This document shows, piece after piece, positions 10,841-21,676 of a stretch of 64,000 nt of DNA. The DNA is taken from contig NC_063257.1 of NCBI RefSeq assembly GCF_019578655.1, positions 24,073,939 to 24,137,938 of the forward strand. Reading direction: 5' to 3'. This DNA comes from Ricinus communis. Its lineage: Eukaryota; Streptophyta; Magnoliopsida; Malpighiales; Euphorbiaceae. The position numbers and the translations under genes were made by a program. The notes under the pieces were generated by a model, which searched no databases, had not been told where the DNA came from, and saw only the letters and a program-made list of their open reading frames with translations. How positions within the stretch are numbered: the stretch's first letter is position 1; each line of letters opens with the position of its first letter.

Positions 10841-12437
10841 GAATGGGTTGTCGAAGCCCTTCAAAATAAATTACTGATTTTCTTAAACTAATTTATAGAA
10901 ATAGTGAAACCAGGTCGAATCCCAAGGGAACCAATGTGGATAGCTTCTCAAAGTAAAATAAAAATGGAGGGATTTTGAATTTTTGAATCAAAATTATAAA
11001 TAAGCAGAAAATAATAAAGGCTGAATATTAAAGTAAATAAAAGATCAATCTTAACAAATTTCCAATTCAAGAGTACTAATTCCATCCATTGTCTACTTAT
11101 TCGAAAAAGCCGCAACAAGTGTAATTCTCCTAATATAATTGACTCAAACCCAACATCCAAATCAAAACTCATCATTAGTCAACTGGCCACGATAGCATTT
11201 CATATCAACTTAATTATAGCATTAAAAATAATGAGAATGACTAAACCAACATTAATTAATTGAGATAACTGCAATTGAATTAACCTTGTTCCTTTATTTT
11301 CCTAGAGCCTATCATGCAAGCTATGTAATTCGAATAAGCCGCAATCACACACACATAAGTCAGCTCCTTGCTACTTGTGTCAATCGTTCATGATAATTAC
11401 GGATCACAAACTCAAAGTTTAGCAATAGAAAAATCAATATCAAAGTTGAGTCGTCAGTTCAATCAATATCAATAATTCATAAATAATAAAAATAAGAAAT
11501 AAAGAATACTTGAATTAAAAAAGAATTCTATTAAGCACAAAGCCTCACAAAATCACAATTGGAATTTATTCATTCTTGAATTAGAAACTAAAAACTTAGC
11601 CACTCAGGGTGGGGTAAGAATTCACAAGAATTGTAGAGAATAGAAGAATAATAAGAATATCAAGTATCCAGCTGTCCTTTTACTTGGTAGAACTAGCCTC
11701 CTTATATAAGAAGTTAAACCTAAACCCTAATAAGAGAATCCTTATAAAAAATAAATAAACTTCCTATATGATCTTATCCCTATAAGGAAGGATAAGATAA
11801 AGAGTAATCTAAACAAATTAGAATCCTAAATATATGGAAGAAAGTTTTTTTTTTCCAGCACTTCCAAAAAGAGAGAAAATTATATAGAAGTAGGTCGACC
11901 ACAAATTTATCTTGAAAAATTCGAAGCTTTCTTCTGCAGTTTTTGGATTTTTCATTTTTCGTATCATCATCTTCAAAGAAAATTGTTGAATCATAGGATT
12001 AAGAAGTTTCTATTCTATTACCCATATCTGTTTCAACTAGTATAGACCAGCTACTGATCATCGCCTTGGTAAGCTATTGCCTCACCAACTAGCTAATCAA
12101 ACGTGAGCCCCTGCGGTAGAAGCGAGTCGCCAGAAGCTGCTACCTGGTGGTCGGCGTAACAATAATGACATTTGTCGAGGTTCCAGTAGCTTACGGATTG
12201 TAAGGCGTGGTCACGCCTTATTGAAAATGATCTTCTGCCCAAATTTTTGCTCTTCCTCCAAAAGACTTGGTTTTTGACAAGTGATGCTTTAAAACATGTC
12301 TTTAGGCTGAATTCTACTCAATCCTTGATATTTCACCATCTAGATAAGAATAAACACAATTTCTATAATTAAGCACATTATCCAATCAAAATGTAAGGAA
12401 ATTAAACACAATAAGTATAACTATTTATGATCTATCA
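10841..12437 (-). repeat. 3' LTR of the minus-strand Athila-type element
   Basis: Begins TGAATGGGTTGTCGAAGCCC and ends ATCTATCA in plus-strand view. It aligns with 17370-18779 along most of its length. About 180 bases near 11950-12150, including a TGGTGGTCGGCGTAAC segment, are absent from the other LTR. One palindrome copy lies at 12202-12219. Confidence 0.88.
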
Positions 12438-12475
12438 AATTCACCCACACCTAATTTATGTTTGTCGTCAAGCAT
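12438..12475 (-). promoter_or_regulatory. Terminal polypurine tract of the minus-strand Athila-type element
   Basis: On the minus strand, TTAGGTGTGGGTGAATT abuts the LTR and is preceded by TTGACGACAAAC. This is the plus-strand primer in retrotransposon replication. Confidence 0.7.
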
Positions 12476-14150
12476 ACCTCAATTCAACATACCAATTCTT
12501 CTTTCTACTTCCTTTTTATCTCTTTTAATCTCCACAAATACCAAATAAGTTAAACATACATCAATGAGTTGAATAATAATGACAATTAAGAGAGTAGCAC
12601 TCATAGGATAAATTTTGTAAAAAGAACAAATATCTCACTAATTCATCAAAATCAAAGCAATAAGACTTAACACTCTAACATGGTTTCACTCAATACTCTC
12701 AAAGTGTTTAGGGTGCATTTACTCTCAGAATCAAAACATAGCATGTTATTACCATAAGCTTGCTAATAAATCAAGTCCCCACCACTATATATGAATTAGA
12801 TGCAAAAATCAAAGGGACTTTACAAGGGTTGTAATAGGGCTTAGGAAAGGGTATGATAAAAGGAAAAATTAAAGTGTTTCACAATCAAGACAAAAAGGTT
12901 AGTTACCTGCATGATAACTATGCCACATCACCATAAAACACACTACAAAAACTTTGAGATTTATTCCCATATCTTATATTAGCACTAAAAACTTTGTAGA
13001 AATAACATGTAATAATTCAATTCAATATATTTAATGAATACTTCTCCAATTATTCTCTTTCATGAAATGAATAAATATCAGCTTTCTTTCTCTACCTTTC
13101 TTCCTTTTCTTTCCCTCTTCTTTTTTTTTGTTTTTCTTTTTTTTTCTCTTTTTTTTCCTATTTCATTTGTACTATGCAACACTTCCCTTCTTGTTTTGAC
13201 AAGGGTAGAAAAATAGAGGTAGCAAATGAAAGGTCTTGGGTTAAACAACATGTGTTAAAAACAAGAAAAAAGAAAATAGAAAATAGGTTCAAAGTGGCTA
13301 ACTAAAAGGGAAATCAACAGGGTAGGTATTTTAAGAGTTTAAGAATAGGTTAATCCTAATTGCCCTTTTCATATTAAAGCATCAATCTAAAGATGTGGTC
13401 TCAATGTGCATTTACAAGCAAGTTCTAGAATAATCATACTAAGTTTGATAACACTCAAAAAAAAAATTAGAGCAAAATATAATGAATTACTCTTTGGCTC
13501 AAAAGCTCACTTGAATGTTCAAATTTGTATCAAGTCTTGCGTATTTTTCAATCAATAAACTAATGAGATACCATCAGATAATTTTTTAAAAATACTAATC
13601 ATGCTTATCTCTTTCATGCATTAAAACTCAAACCAAAAATGTATATCTAACTTACATGGTATTCTAGATTATCAAAACAAAACTCAAGGTTGTAAAAGAA
13701 GAATTAGCACATATGAATTAAAGCATACCTAATTATAAGCATAAAAAAAATATTTTCAAAAAGAAAAGGAAATCATGTAATTATCATATTCCTCCCCCAC
13801 ACCTAAACTATACATTGTCCTCAATGTATCAAAAAGAAAATGGCTCACAAAAGAAATGAAAAGAAATATGAAACTCCCCTGATTTGCGAGCAACTCGGAC
13901 TGAATAGTCAATGGTGATGGTGGGAAAGGAGGTAGAACCGCCTAGTGAAAATAGAAAGTTTTGGTGATGGCTGTTGCAAAATAAAATAAAACGTTGGTGG
14001 CTGCTGTAAAATAAAACTTTCTTTCTTCTTCTTCTTCCTTTTTTTTTTGTTCCATAATGAATAAATAAGAAAAATAAATAAAATAAATAAAATAAATAAA
14101 TAAATAAAATGAAGTAGAGAAGTCAAAATGAATCAGAAGATGTTTTGAAA
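12476..14150 (-). other. Non-coding 3' internal region of the Athila-type element
   Basis: No gene. It contains T-rich/pyrimidine runs (13080-13160), a second purine motif at 13791-13824, and (AAAT)n near 14060-14110. Open frames at 13034-13216 and 13908-14126 are low-complexity artefacts. Confidence 0.6.
13791..13824 (-). promoter_or_regulatory. Internal polypurine-like motif (second copy)
   Basis: Minus strand: TTGAGGACAATG, then TTTAGGTGTGGGGGAGG. It repeats the layout of the terminal tract about 1.35 kb away, and a matching motif occurs in the plus-strand Athila-type element at 35505-35540. Confidence 0.6.
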
Positions 14151-14151
14151 C

Positions 14152-14579
14152 AAGGCGTGGTCACGCCTTATAAGAAACGAGCTTCTATAAAAAAAATGAA
14201 ATTCAAAACAAAACAGAAGGTATTTTGAAATAAGGCGTTGTCACGCCTTATAAAAAACGAGCTTCTATAATTTTAAGTGCAGTTTTCAAAACAGAAGATG
14301 TTTTGAAACAAGGCGTGGTCACGTCTTATAAGAAACGAGCTTCTGTAACTTGAAGTGCAGGTTTTTTTTAAAAAAAAAAACAAAAACAGAAGATGTTTGG
14401 AAACAAGGCGTGGTCACGCCTTATAAGAAACGAGCTTCTGTAAGATTAACAGCAGTTTTTAAAACAAAACAGAAGATGTTTGGAAACAAGGCGCGGTCAT
14501 GTCTTATAAGAAATGAGCTTTTATAAAAAAAATTCAGTTAATGCTTCTAGAAGAGCTGTAAAAGACGTGGTCACGCCTT
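14152..14579 (-). repeat. Array of six palindrome-centred repeats (AAGGCGTG-GT-CACGCCTT)
   Basis: Palindrome cores lie at 14152-14169, 14232-14249, 14310-14327, 14405-14422, 14488-14505 and 14562-14579. Spacing is 74-95 bases. Each of the first five sits in a conserved frame: a GAAGATGTTTTGAAACA-like left flank (one variant GAAGGTATTTTGAAATA) and an AT(A/G)AGAAACGAGCTTCT-like right flank. The core arms are eight-base inverted repeats around GT. Copies with changes (ACGTCTT, CATGTCTT, AAGACGTG) keep most of the pairing. The same core is in both LTRs (12202-12219, 18544-18561). Confidence 0.85.
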
Positions 14580-14731
14580 ATCAAAATTAGTCTCCTGCCA
14601 GAAAATAATTGAACTTCTTCAAAAAAAAATATTAGAAAATAAAATAAATTAAGTGAAAGAAAATAAAAAGTATAAATAACAATAAAGAAAGCATTTGGGT
14701 TGCCTCCTAATAGCGCAATTGTTTAACATCG

Positions 14732-15010
14732 TTATGCTCGACGGAATGATGAAACATTTGAGTCATCCAAATAAGTGAGGTGATCCAAAGGAAAACTAAT
14801 GAGACATGAAAAAATTTCATCCTCATAGAAGATCTTCAATCTATGACCATTCACTTTGAAAATTTTATCCGAATCCAAGCTTTTAATTTCCACTGCATCA
14901 TAGGAAAATACATTAGTAACAACAAATGGGCTGATCCATTGAGAACAAAACTTATCAGGTATAAGCTTCAATCGAGAATTATATAATAATACTTTTTAAC
15001 TAATCTCATA
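14732..15010 (-). pseudogene. Integrase C-terminal remnant
   Basis: The minus strand reads LLYNSRLKLIPDKFCSQW and, further on, DKIFKVNGHRLKIFYE. This is the gypsy integrase C-terminal segment usually written RLKLFPGKL.SRW...VNGHRLKPY. Upstream it joins directly to the protease region across a stop, so the catalytic domain was deleted. The open frame is 14732-14971. Confidence 0.75.
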
Positions 15011-15019
15011 ATCGATTCC

Positions 15020-16160
15020 TTTTAAATTAGATTGTGCATCTAATTCTTGCTCATCACTAACACTTTCTTTTGCAAATACTTCCTACACAATTGGATCAAT
15101 TACATCAATATGGCAAAGAGAATGTACATTATTAGGATATTTCATTGCATCAAAAATATTAAATTTAACAATCTCTCCATCAAACTCTACGGAGAGAGTA
15201 CCCTCATCTACATTAATCTTTGTCTTAGGAGTTTTCATGAATGGTCGTCCTAATAAAATCAAAGCTGATTTTGATGAAGAATTACCATCCATTTCCAAAA
15301 TGTAAAAGTCGACAGGAAATATGAGCTCATTAACCTGCACCAAAACATCTTTAACAACTCCAAGGGGATGAATATAAGAATGATCAGCTAATTGAATCAC
15401 TAAACCAGTCTTTTGCAAGTCATTTAGTTTCAAATCTTGATAAATAGAAAATGGCATGACATTAATAGAAGCTCCCAAATCTAACATGGCACGCTCAATT
15501 TTCGTATTACCAATAACACAAGGTAATGAAAACATACCTAGATCCTTGCATTTTTCTGGTATATTCTTTTGCAAGATAGCCGATACATTTTTACTTACCA
15601 CCACTTTTTCCTTTTCCTTCATCCTTCTTTTGTTTGTGCACAATTTCTTCAAGAACTTTGCATATTTAGGAATTTGCTTGATAGCATCCAATAATGGGAT
15701 ATTTATCTCCACATTCCTAAATGTATCCAAGATCTCCTTTTCTTGCTCATGTTCTTTTGGCTTAGCTAATCTGCTAGGAAAATGAGGTAATGGAGTGTGA
15801 GATGAAAGAGATAGAGGAGGATCGAATTTTACCCCACGTGATGCTTTAGAGGAAGCTTCTTCTTCCTTTTCCTTGCTCGGTTCACTTCCTTTAAGTGGAA
15901 TCGATCCTGAAGGTATCTCCTTTCCACTTCTTAGAAAAATTACACTAACATTCTCCTTTGGATTCATCTCTGGTTGTGAAGGTAGTTTTCCAGAATTTTG
16001 AGCCTCCAATTTACTAACCGACGTAGCCAATTGAGTAATTTGATTGCCTAAATTCTGAATGCTTGACCTTGTTTCCTATTGAAATTGAAGAGCATTGTTA
16101 GCAAGATTTTTAACAATATCTTCCAAAGACATACCTGAATTTGAAGCTTGAGGTTTTTGG
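15020..16160 (-). pseudogene. Athila-type protease region (retropepsin)
   Basis: The 315-codon open frame at 15083-16030 starts inside a Lys/Glu-rich linker and contains the aspartic protease core LDLGASINVMPFSIY with its catalytic aspartate, the flap-like VIQLADHSYIHPLG and the closing ILLGRPFMKT. These are diagnostic for Ty3/gypsy retropepsins of the Athila/Tat group. The frame continues from gag upstream with a few stops. The protease itself looks intact, unlike the rest of pol. No reverse transcriptase follows. Confidence 0.85.
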
Positions 16161-17310
16161 AGAACTTGAGGTGGTCTAATAAAATTCTAGGAAGGATAAT
16201 TCTGTTATCCTCCTTAGTTTCTATAGCTCAAATTCGGGTGATCTCTCCATCCAGGGTTATAATGATTGAAAAAAGGGTCATATTTCCTTTGAGGTTGACC
16301 AGTAAATCCGCCTAGAGCATTAGCCTCTTGCATCGAGTCTTATTGCAATGTTGGGCACATATCGGTGGGATGTCCTTGAACTAAGCATATTCTACAAACT
16401 TTTGTCATTTGCAATTGCCTTACAGCCATTTGACGAACCAAAGCAGTTAAATCAGAAACTTGATTTTCAAGATTTTTAGTGATTACCTCATTAACTCGCC
16501 TTGTAGCTCCATCAGCTCTTGTACCAAATTGCTGGAGAATTTTCAGCCATGTTTGAAATCAATTGCTTGGCTTCTTCAGGTGTCTTGTCTACCAAAGCTC
16601 CACCACTTGCTGCATCAATCATACTCCTATCCATTGGCAATAATCCTTCATAAAAGTATTGGATTAAGAGTTGCTAAGAAATTTGATGATGGGGGCAGCT
16701 ATGCTTGAACCTTTCCCAATACTCATACAATGTTTCTTCAGTGAACTGTGTTATGCCATAAATTTCTTTTCTGATGTTGGCAGCTCTTGTTGCAGGGAAG
16801 AACTTATCTAAGAACAATCTTTTTATCTCATTCCATGTTGTTATTGAACCGGAGGGTAGATAATAAAGCCAATCTTTTGCTTTATCCTTCAAAGAAAAGG
16901 GAAAAGCTCTAAGATTCATTTGCTCTTCAGTCACACCATGTGGCTTCATTCCGGAGCATACAATATGGAATTCTTTCAAGTGTTTATGAGGATCTTCACC
17001 TGCACATCCATAAAAAGAAGGGAGTAAGTGAATTAAACCAGATTTTAATTCAAAATCAACTGTAATATTGGGAGATGTAACGCATAAAGGTTGTTGATTT
17101 AAATCCGAAGCAGCTAGCTCTTTGAGAGTTCTGTTCGCCATATTTTCTGTAACTTCTTGAAAAATAGATGTGTCACCAATAGCCAAATCTATTTCCAACT
17201 CCTCTATGAGACAACTTTTTCTTTTGTTTAGTCTTCTTTCTTAATCGACGCGATGTCTTCTCAATTTCAGGATTAAACTGCAAATCAATATCTTGAGAAA
17301 AATGAGTCAT
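16161..17310 (-). pseudogene. Athila-type gag
   Basis: Reading starts at the ATG at 17310 (MTHFSQDIDL) and shifts frame near 17205 into the open frame 17198-16674. This contains the gag core with LRAFPFSLKDKAKDWLYYLP and W.EIKRLFLDKFFPA, the retrotransposon gag domain. After a stop near 16672 the frame continues to a CX2CX4HX4C zinc knuckle (CRICLVQGHPTDMC, about 16392-16350), which binds genomic RNA. At least four stops and one frameshift break it. It lies immediately downstream of the primer site. Confidence 0.82.
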
Positions 17311-17347
17311 AAACAAATAAATTAAATAATGACAAACTAAAATAGGC

Positions 17348-17365
17348 TCCCCGGCAACGGCGCCA
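17348..17365 (-). promoter_or_regulatory. Primer binding site (tRNA-Asp type)
   Basis: The minus strand reads TGGCGCCGTTGCCGGGGA, an 18-base match to the complement of the plant tRNA-Asp 3' end including CCA. This primer choice is known for Athila elements. It sits four bases inside the 5' LTR. Confidence 0.85.
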
Positions 17366-17369
17366 AATT

Positions 17370-18779
17370 TGAACGGGTTGTTGAAGCCCTTCAAAATAAA
17401 TTACTGATTTTCCTAAACTAACTTGTAGAAATAGTGAAACCAGGTCGAATCCCAAGGGAACCAATGTGGATAGCTTCTCAAAGTAAAATAAAAATGGGGG
17501 GATTTTGAATGTTTGAATCAAAATTATAAATAAGCAGAAAATAATGAAGGCTGGATATTAAAGTAAATAAAAAATCAATCTTAACAAATTTTCAATTCAA
17601 GAGTGCTAATCCCATCCAATTGTAATCATGATCATAAGCTATAATATCAATTCTTCTATTCAAGTACTTAGTCTACTTATTCGAAAAAGCGGCAACAAGT
17701 GTAATTCTCCTAATATAATTGACTCAAACCCAAATCTAAATCAAAACTCACCATTAGTCAACTGGGCACGATAGCGTTTCATATCAACTTAATGATAGCA
17801 TTAAGAATAATGAGAATGACTAAACCAACATTAATTAATTAAGATAACTGCAATTGAATTAACCTTGTTCCTTTATTTTCCTAGAGCCTATCATGCAAGC
17901 TATGTAATTCAAATAAGCCGCAATCACACACACATGAGCCTACTTGTGTCAATCGTTCATGTCAATCGTTCATGACAATTACATATCACAAACTCAAAGT
18001 TTAGCAATAGAAAAATCAATATCAAAGTTGAGTCGTCAGTTCAATCAATATCAATAATTCATAAATAATAAAAATAAGAAATAAAGAATACTTGAATTAA
18101 AGAAGAATTCTGTTAAGTACAAAGCCTCACAAAATCACAATTGGAATTTATTCACTCTTGAATTAGAAACTAAAAACTTAGCCACTCATGGTGGGGTAAG
18201 AATTCACAAGAATTGTAAAGAATAGAAGAAGAATAAGAATATCAAGTATCTAGCCGTCCTTTTACTTGGTAGAACTAGCCTCCTTTTATAAGAAGTTAAA
18301 CCTAAATACTAATAAGAGTATCCTTATCAAAAAGAAATAAACTTCCTATATGATCTTATCCCTATAAGGAATGATAAGATAAAGAGTAATCTAAACAAAT
18401 TAAAATCCTAAATATATGGGAGAAAGTTCTCTTTATCCAACACTTCCAAAAAGAGAGGAAATTATATAGAAGTGAGTCCACCACGAATTTATCTTGAAAA
18501 ATTTGAAGCTCTCTTCTGCAAGTTCCAGCAGCTTACGGATTGTAAGGCGTGGTCACTCCTTATTGAAAATGATCTTCTGCCCAAATTTTTGCTCTTTGTC
18601 CAAAAGACTTGGTTTTTTATAAGTGATGCTTTAGAACATGTCTTTAGACTGAATTCTACTCAATCCTTGATATTTCACTATATAGATCAGAATAAACACA
18701 ATTTTCACAATTAAGCACATTATCCAATCAAAATGTAAGGAAATTAAACACAATAAGTATAACTATTTATGACCTATCA
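17370..18779 (-). repeat. 5' LTR of the minus-strand Athila-type element
   Basis: Begins TGAACGGGTTGTTGAAGCCC and ends GACCTATCA in plus-strand view. It contains a palindrome copy at 18544-18561 with one arm changed (CACTCCTT). Compared with the 3' LTR it has an extra stretch near 17623-17675 and lacks one near 18525. Confidence 0.88.
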
Positions 18780-18944
18780 CCTACATCTACAGAGTTCTTC
18801 TCTTAATAGGATGAAGAGATCTTCAATGTCTATAGAAGGAACTATAATATATTATTTATAGGTACATACTATTTGAGACACTCATTCTACTTTAAGCCAC
18901 CATTTCACATATTACTGACTTAATCATCGGAGTAAATGGTCGGA

Positions 18945-19807
18945 TGATCGGTCCAAATTATATATACATATTTAAGGGTATTTAGAGCTTTAATGATATA
19001 TTTCTATATATAATATGGTGAAAATAATTGCTTTTACATCACTTAAGCTTAATTGTCAATTTTCAGGTAATATTGGCGAAGAGAGAAAAATATGGAGCTA
19101 AATGCTAAAAATGAGCCTAATTGGACATATTCGTGTCAAAGCCCATGATTAAGACGCATAGACTGTTATTTGCAAGCCCTAGCCAAAGATTATAAGGCCC
19201 AATGGACAATTTAGTTATTGTATACAATTGTTATAATTTATATTAAGGGTTATTTATGGGATAGTATTTGATGGAGATAAAAATACTTAAATTCATATCT
19301 ATTAGATAGACTTATATTAGGTATACATCTCTAGGGAGACTTATTTAGAGGAGAACTGTTCTCTATATATACCTCTGCAAAACTTAATTTAAAAGGAGGA
19401 GAAGAGCTCTCTCTTATCTATTCTCTGCATCTGTTCACCATTATTAGTTTGAGCGACTAAAGGAAAAAGCACATCACCATCTCATTCATTAGATCTAGGC
19501 TTAAAGTAAAACAAGGAGATTACTAAGTAAATGGCTAGACTAAATACCGTATTTAGCATATAGTTTTAAAACATAAGTATTTGCATTTGCATTGCATATT
19601 TATTTATTGTTTAGTTATTTTATTTTATAATATTATTCTCTCAAAATACTGATTTAAAGTATTCAGATTTACTTTCATTGTTTTATGTTGATAATTAGTC
19701 TTTATAATAAATGGCCTCATAGTTCCTTGAGAGATCGACCTCGTGGTGAACTTACCTTTACTATAAGAACGGTTAGTGCACTTGCGAGTACTAAATTAGA
19801 CACATCA
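18945..19807 (+). mobile_element. Solo LTR related to the 27.9-38.3 kb Athila-type element
   Basis: Starts TGATCGGTCCAAATTATATA and ends TTAGACACATCA. It aligns with the LTR at 37018-38281 at both ends (GCTTTAATGATATATTTCTA near the start, GATCGACCTCGTGGTGA near the end). No primer site, tract or internal region is attached. The flanks TCGGA and CTGGA look like a decayed duplication, as expected after unequal recombination between two LTRs. Confidence 0.75.
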
Positions 19808-19990
19808 CTGGACAACCCCGTCCAATACTTTCTAACCATTTTTACATGTACTCCAGAAATTGGGTCAGCTTTTGAATATCTTATTGATAGCTCATCTTAT
19901 TAACCGAGTTATCAAGAAGTAACCTTAAAACTTATTTTTCTTTATATCTTACTCATTTAAAATTTATCCTTGAAATTTCAAATTAATAAA

Positions 19991-20474
19991 AATTAGATTG
20001 CTTAGTGTATTTCAGTAAAAAAAAAATTATATACACACTAAAACTTTATATTCATAATGTGTTAAAAATCAGATTGGCTCGTTAATAGCAACAATCCAAT
20101 ACATATATTCATAAAGTAATATATTGTATTAAAACTTTCAAATATTCATAATCACATTTGAGTTGTAAAAATTATAAAAAGAGAAACACATTTTGTAATC
20201 AAATTTGAGCTCTCAATTTCGAAGCATGCAAAAAATTTCTCAATAAGTTAGTAGTTTGCTTTGATTTCTCATTTTATAAAATTATATTTTAAATTTTGAA
20301 AATACATAAATGTGGATTGTTGTCTATTGATGATTATATTATTGGTTTTTACACTTTTTTTCCAATTTTTACAATTTACAAGTGTTCAAGATTTTCTATT
20401 CTTACAGTTAATTATCTGTCCAGATGAAATATTGATATGAAAAATGTTACTCTCTTCTTTTTATTAATATTGTG
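19991..20474. other. AT-rich sequence without recognised features
   Basis: No ORF, RNA gene or terminal repeat seen. Probably the remainder of the old gypsy element or neighbouring decayed repeat. Confidence 0.5.
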
Positions 20475-21070
20475 TCATGTAGTGCTTGTTGGACCAGAGA
20501 TTTGTACTCTTTGCTGCTCTTTTCTTTCTTTTCTCTCAACAAGGAAGGAAGCTGTGCGTCGTCCATGAGGAGCGGGCACTCGACACACCAACGTGAGGTG
20601 CATCAACTTTCGCGGGCTAAATAGGTGTGGGCCAGTCGCGTGGCGCGAAGTACACACAGCATAAAGCAGAACGGACGCGGACGGCAATGAGCAATGCGGC
20701 GATTCTTTGCCTCGCGAGCCACGGCTCACGGAGGAGCCATCGATGTGGGAGATGCTGATGCAGGACACAAATTCAAATTTTTTATTTTTATTTGTTTATT
20801 TGATTAATTTTTAGGTATATTTACATATTAAAAAAAAACATATTTCTAATACACATTAAATGATTAAATAAATCATTTATTCAAACTAAAATACTAAACC
20901 CCTAAAACCTAACCTTATCTTATAAATACATCTTTTTGTCTTTCTCACATCACTTTCCTCCATTAACACAAAGCTCAAGCTTCCTCTCTTATCTTTTTAC
21001 TTTCTCTCTCTTCAAAAATATCAACTTTTCTCTCAAGCTCTCTGCATTTGCAAAATCATCAAAACCATGT
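20475..21070 (+). other. Orphan Athila 3' segment: GC-rich island and pyrimidine-rich leader
   Basis: A GC-rich block (20475-20768) stands out from its AT-rich surroundings. It is followed by TATAAATACATC (20920) and a CT-rich stretch with CTCCATTAACAC. The order and several phrases match 33400-33980 in the plus-strand Athila-type element, where they precede a long ORF. Here no ORF follows. The minus-strand open frame in the GC block is an artefact of composition. Confidence 0.5.
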
Positions 21071-21220
21071 TGAACCACAATTTATTACAACAATTGTGGA
21101 ATCTGACTGAAAATTTATAGATCTCAATACACGATTAACATTTCATGCAAGTGTGAGAAAGTCCACCTAGCTATTACACACATGGCCACAGCTCTTTAAT
21201 ATTTTTAATAATTTTTTTCA

Positions 21221-21676
21221 GGTAAATTGTCCAGCTGGTACCAATTCTTTGGACCATATTTCAAATTGATACAAATACTTTAATTTGAATCTAATTGGTA
21301 CTAGAACTACACGAAAGTATATCAATTTAGGGCAACTCTTCAATTTTCGATCAATTGATGCTGATTTGGTAATATAAGGAGGTATATTATGTTTGCTTCT
21401 TCGCCTCAACATGTGTCATGTCATAAAAGTCAGTCCAATCAGCCAGCGGTTCCCACTCCCTAACTTCCCCTAATGATATGGCACATGCTGAGGCGGAGAA
21501 TCAAACGGAATATACCTATTCAGATTGCCAAATCAGCACCACTTGGCCAAAAACTAGAGAGCTGCTCTAAATTGATATACTTTCATGTAGTTTGAATACC
21601 AATTAAATTCAAATTAAAGTATCGTTATCAATTTGAAATATGGTCCGAAAGGTTGGTACCAGCTGGGCAATTTACC
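21221..21676. mobile_element. Foldback MITE with long terminal inverted repeats
   Basis: The ends GGTAAATTGTCCAGCTGGTA (left) and the complement of a TACCAGCTGGGCAATTTACC right end pair. Pairing extends about 190 bases inward (for example CCATATTTCAAATTGATA, TAATTTGAAT and GCTGATTTGG against their complements). The centre is short and non-coding. No clear target duplication, so the superfamily is open (Mutator-like is plausible given the long arms). Confidence 0.75.

Larger units (their letters stand above)
10841..18779 (-). mobile_element. Athila-type Ty3/gypsy LTR retrotransposon, RT and integrase core deleted
   Basis: A full insertion of 7.9 kb bounded by an exact five-base duplication, CCTAC (10836-10840 and 18780-18784). 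It contains 3' LTR (10841-12437), polypurine tract, a long non-coding 3' region, gag-protease remnants, tRNA-Asp-type primer site (17348-17365) and 5' LTR (17370-18779). Gag and protease survive with few lesions. From about 15010 the frame jumps straight to the integrase C-terminus, so reverse transcriptase, RNase H and the integrase core are missing. It could only move with proteins supplied by another element. Confidence 0.88.
10500..19990. mobile_element. Old Ty3/gypsy LTR, split by two later insertions
   Basis: Three separated pieces join into one LTR-like sequence: about 10500-10840, 18780-18944 and 19808 to about 19990. The first join is defined by the CCTAC duplication around the Athila element. 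The second by a solo LTR. The rejoined 3' part has ACTGACTTAATCATCGGAGT and GGACAACCCCGTCC phrases that I associate with gypsy LTR ends. TATAAATACTC at 10624 could be its TATA box. The outer borders are uncertain. Confidence 0.45.

Noticed and set aside
13034..13216. Phe-rich hydrophobic ORF
   Set aside because: Produced by a T-rich low-complexity tract in retrotransposon non-coding DNA; not a membrane protein.
14152..14579. CRISPR-like array
   Set aside because: Regular palindromic repeats in a plant retrotransposon; the spacers are themselves conserved flanks of a larger tandem unit, not unique spacers.
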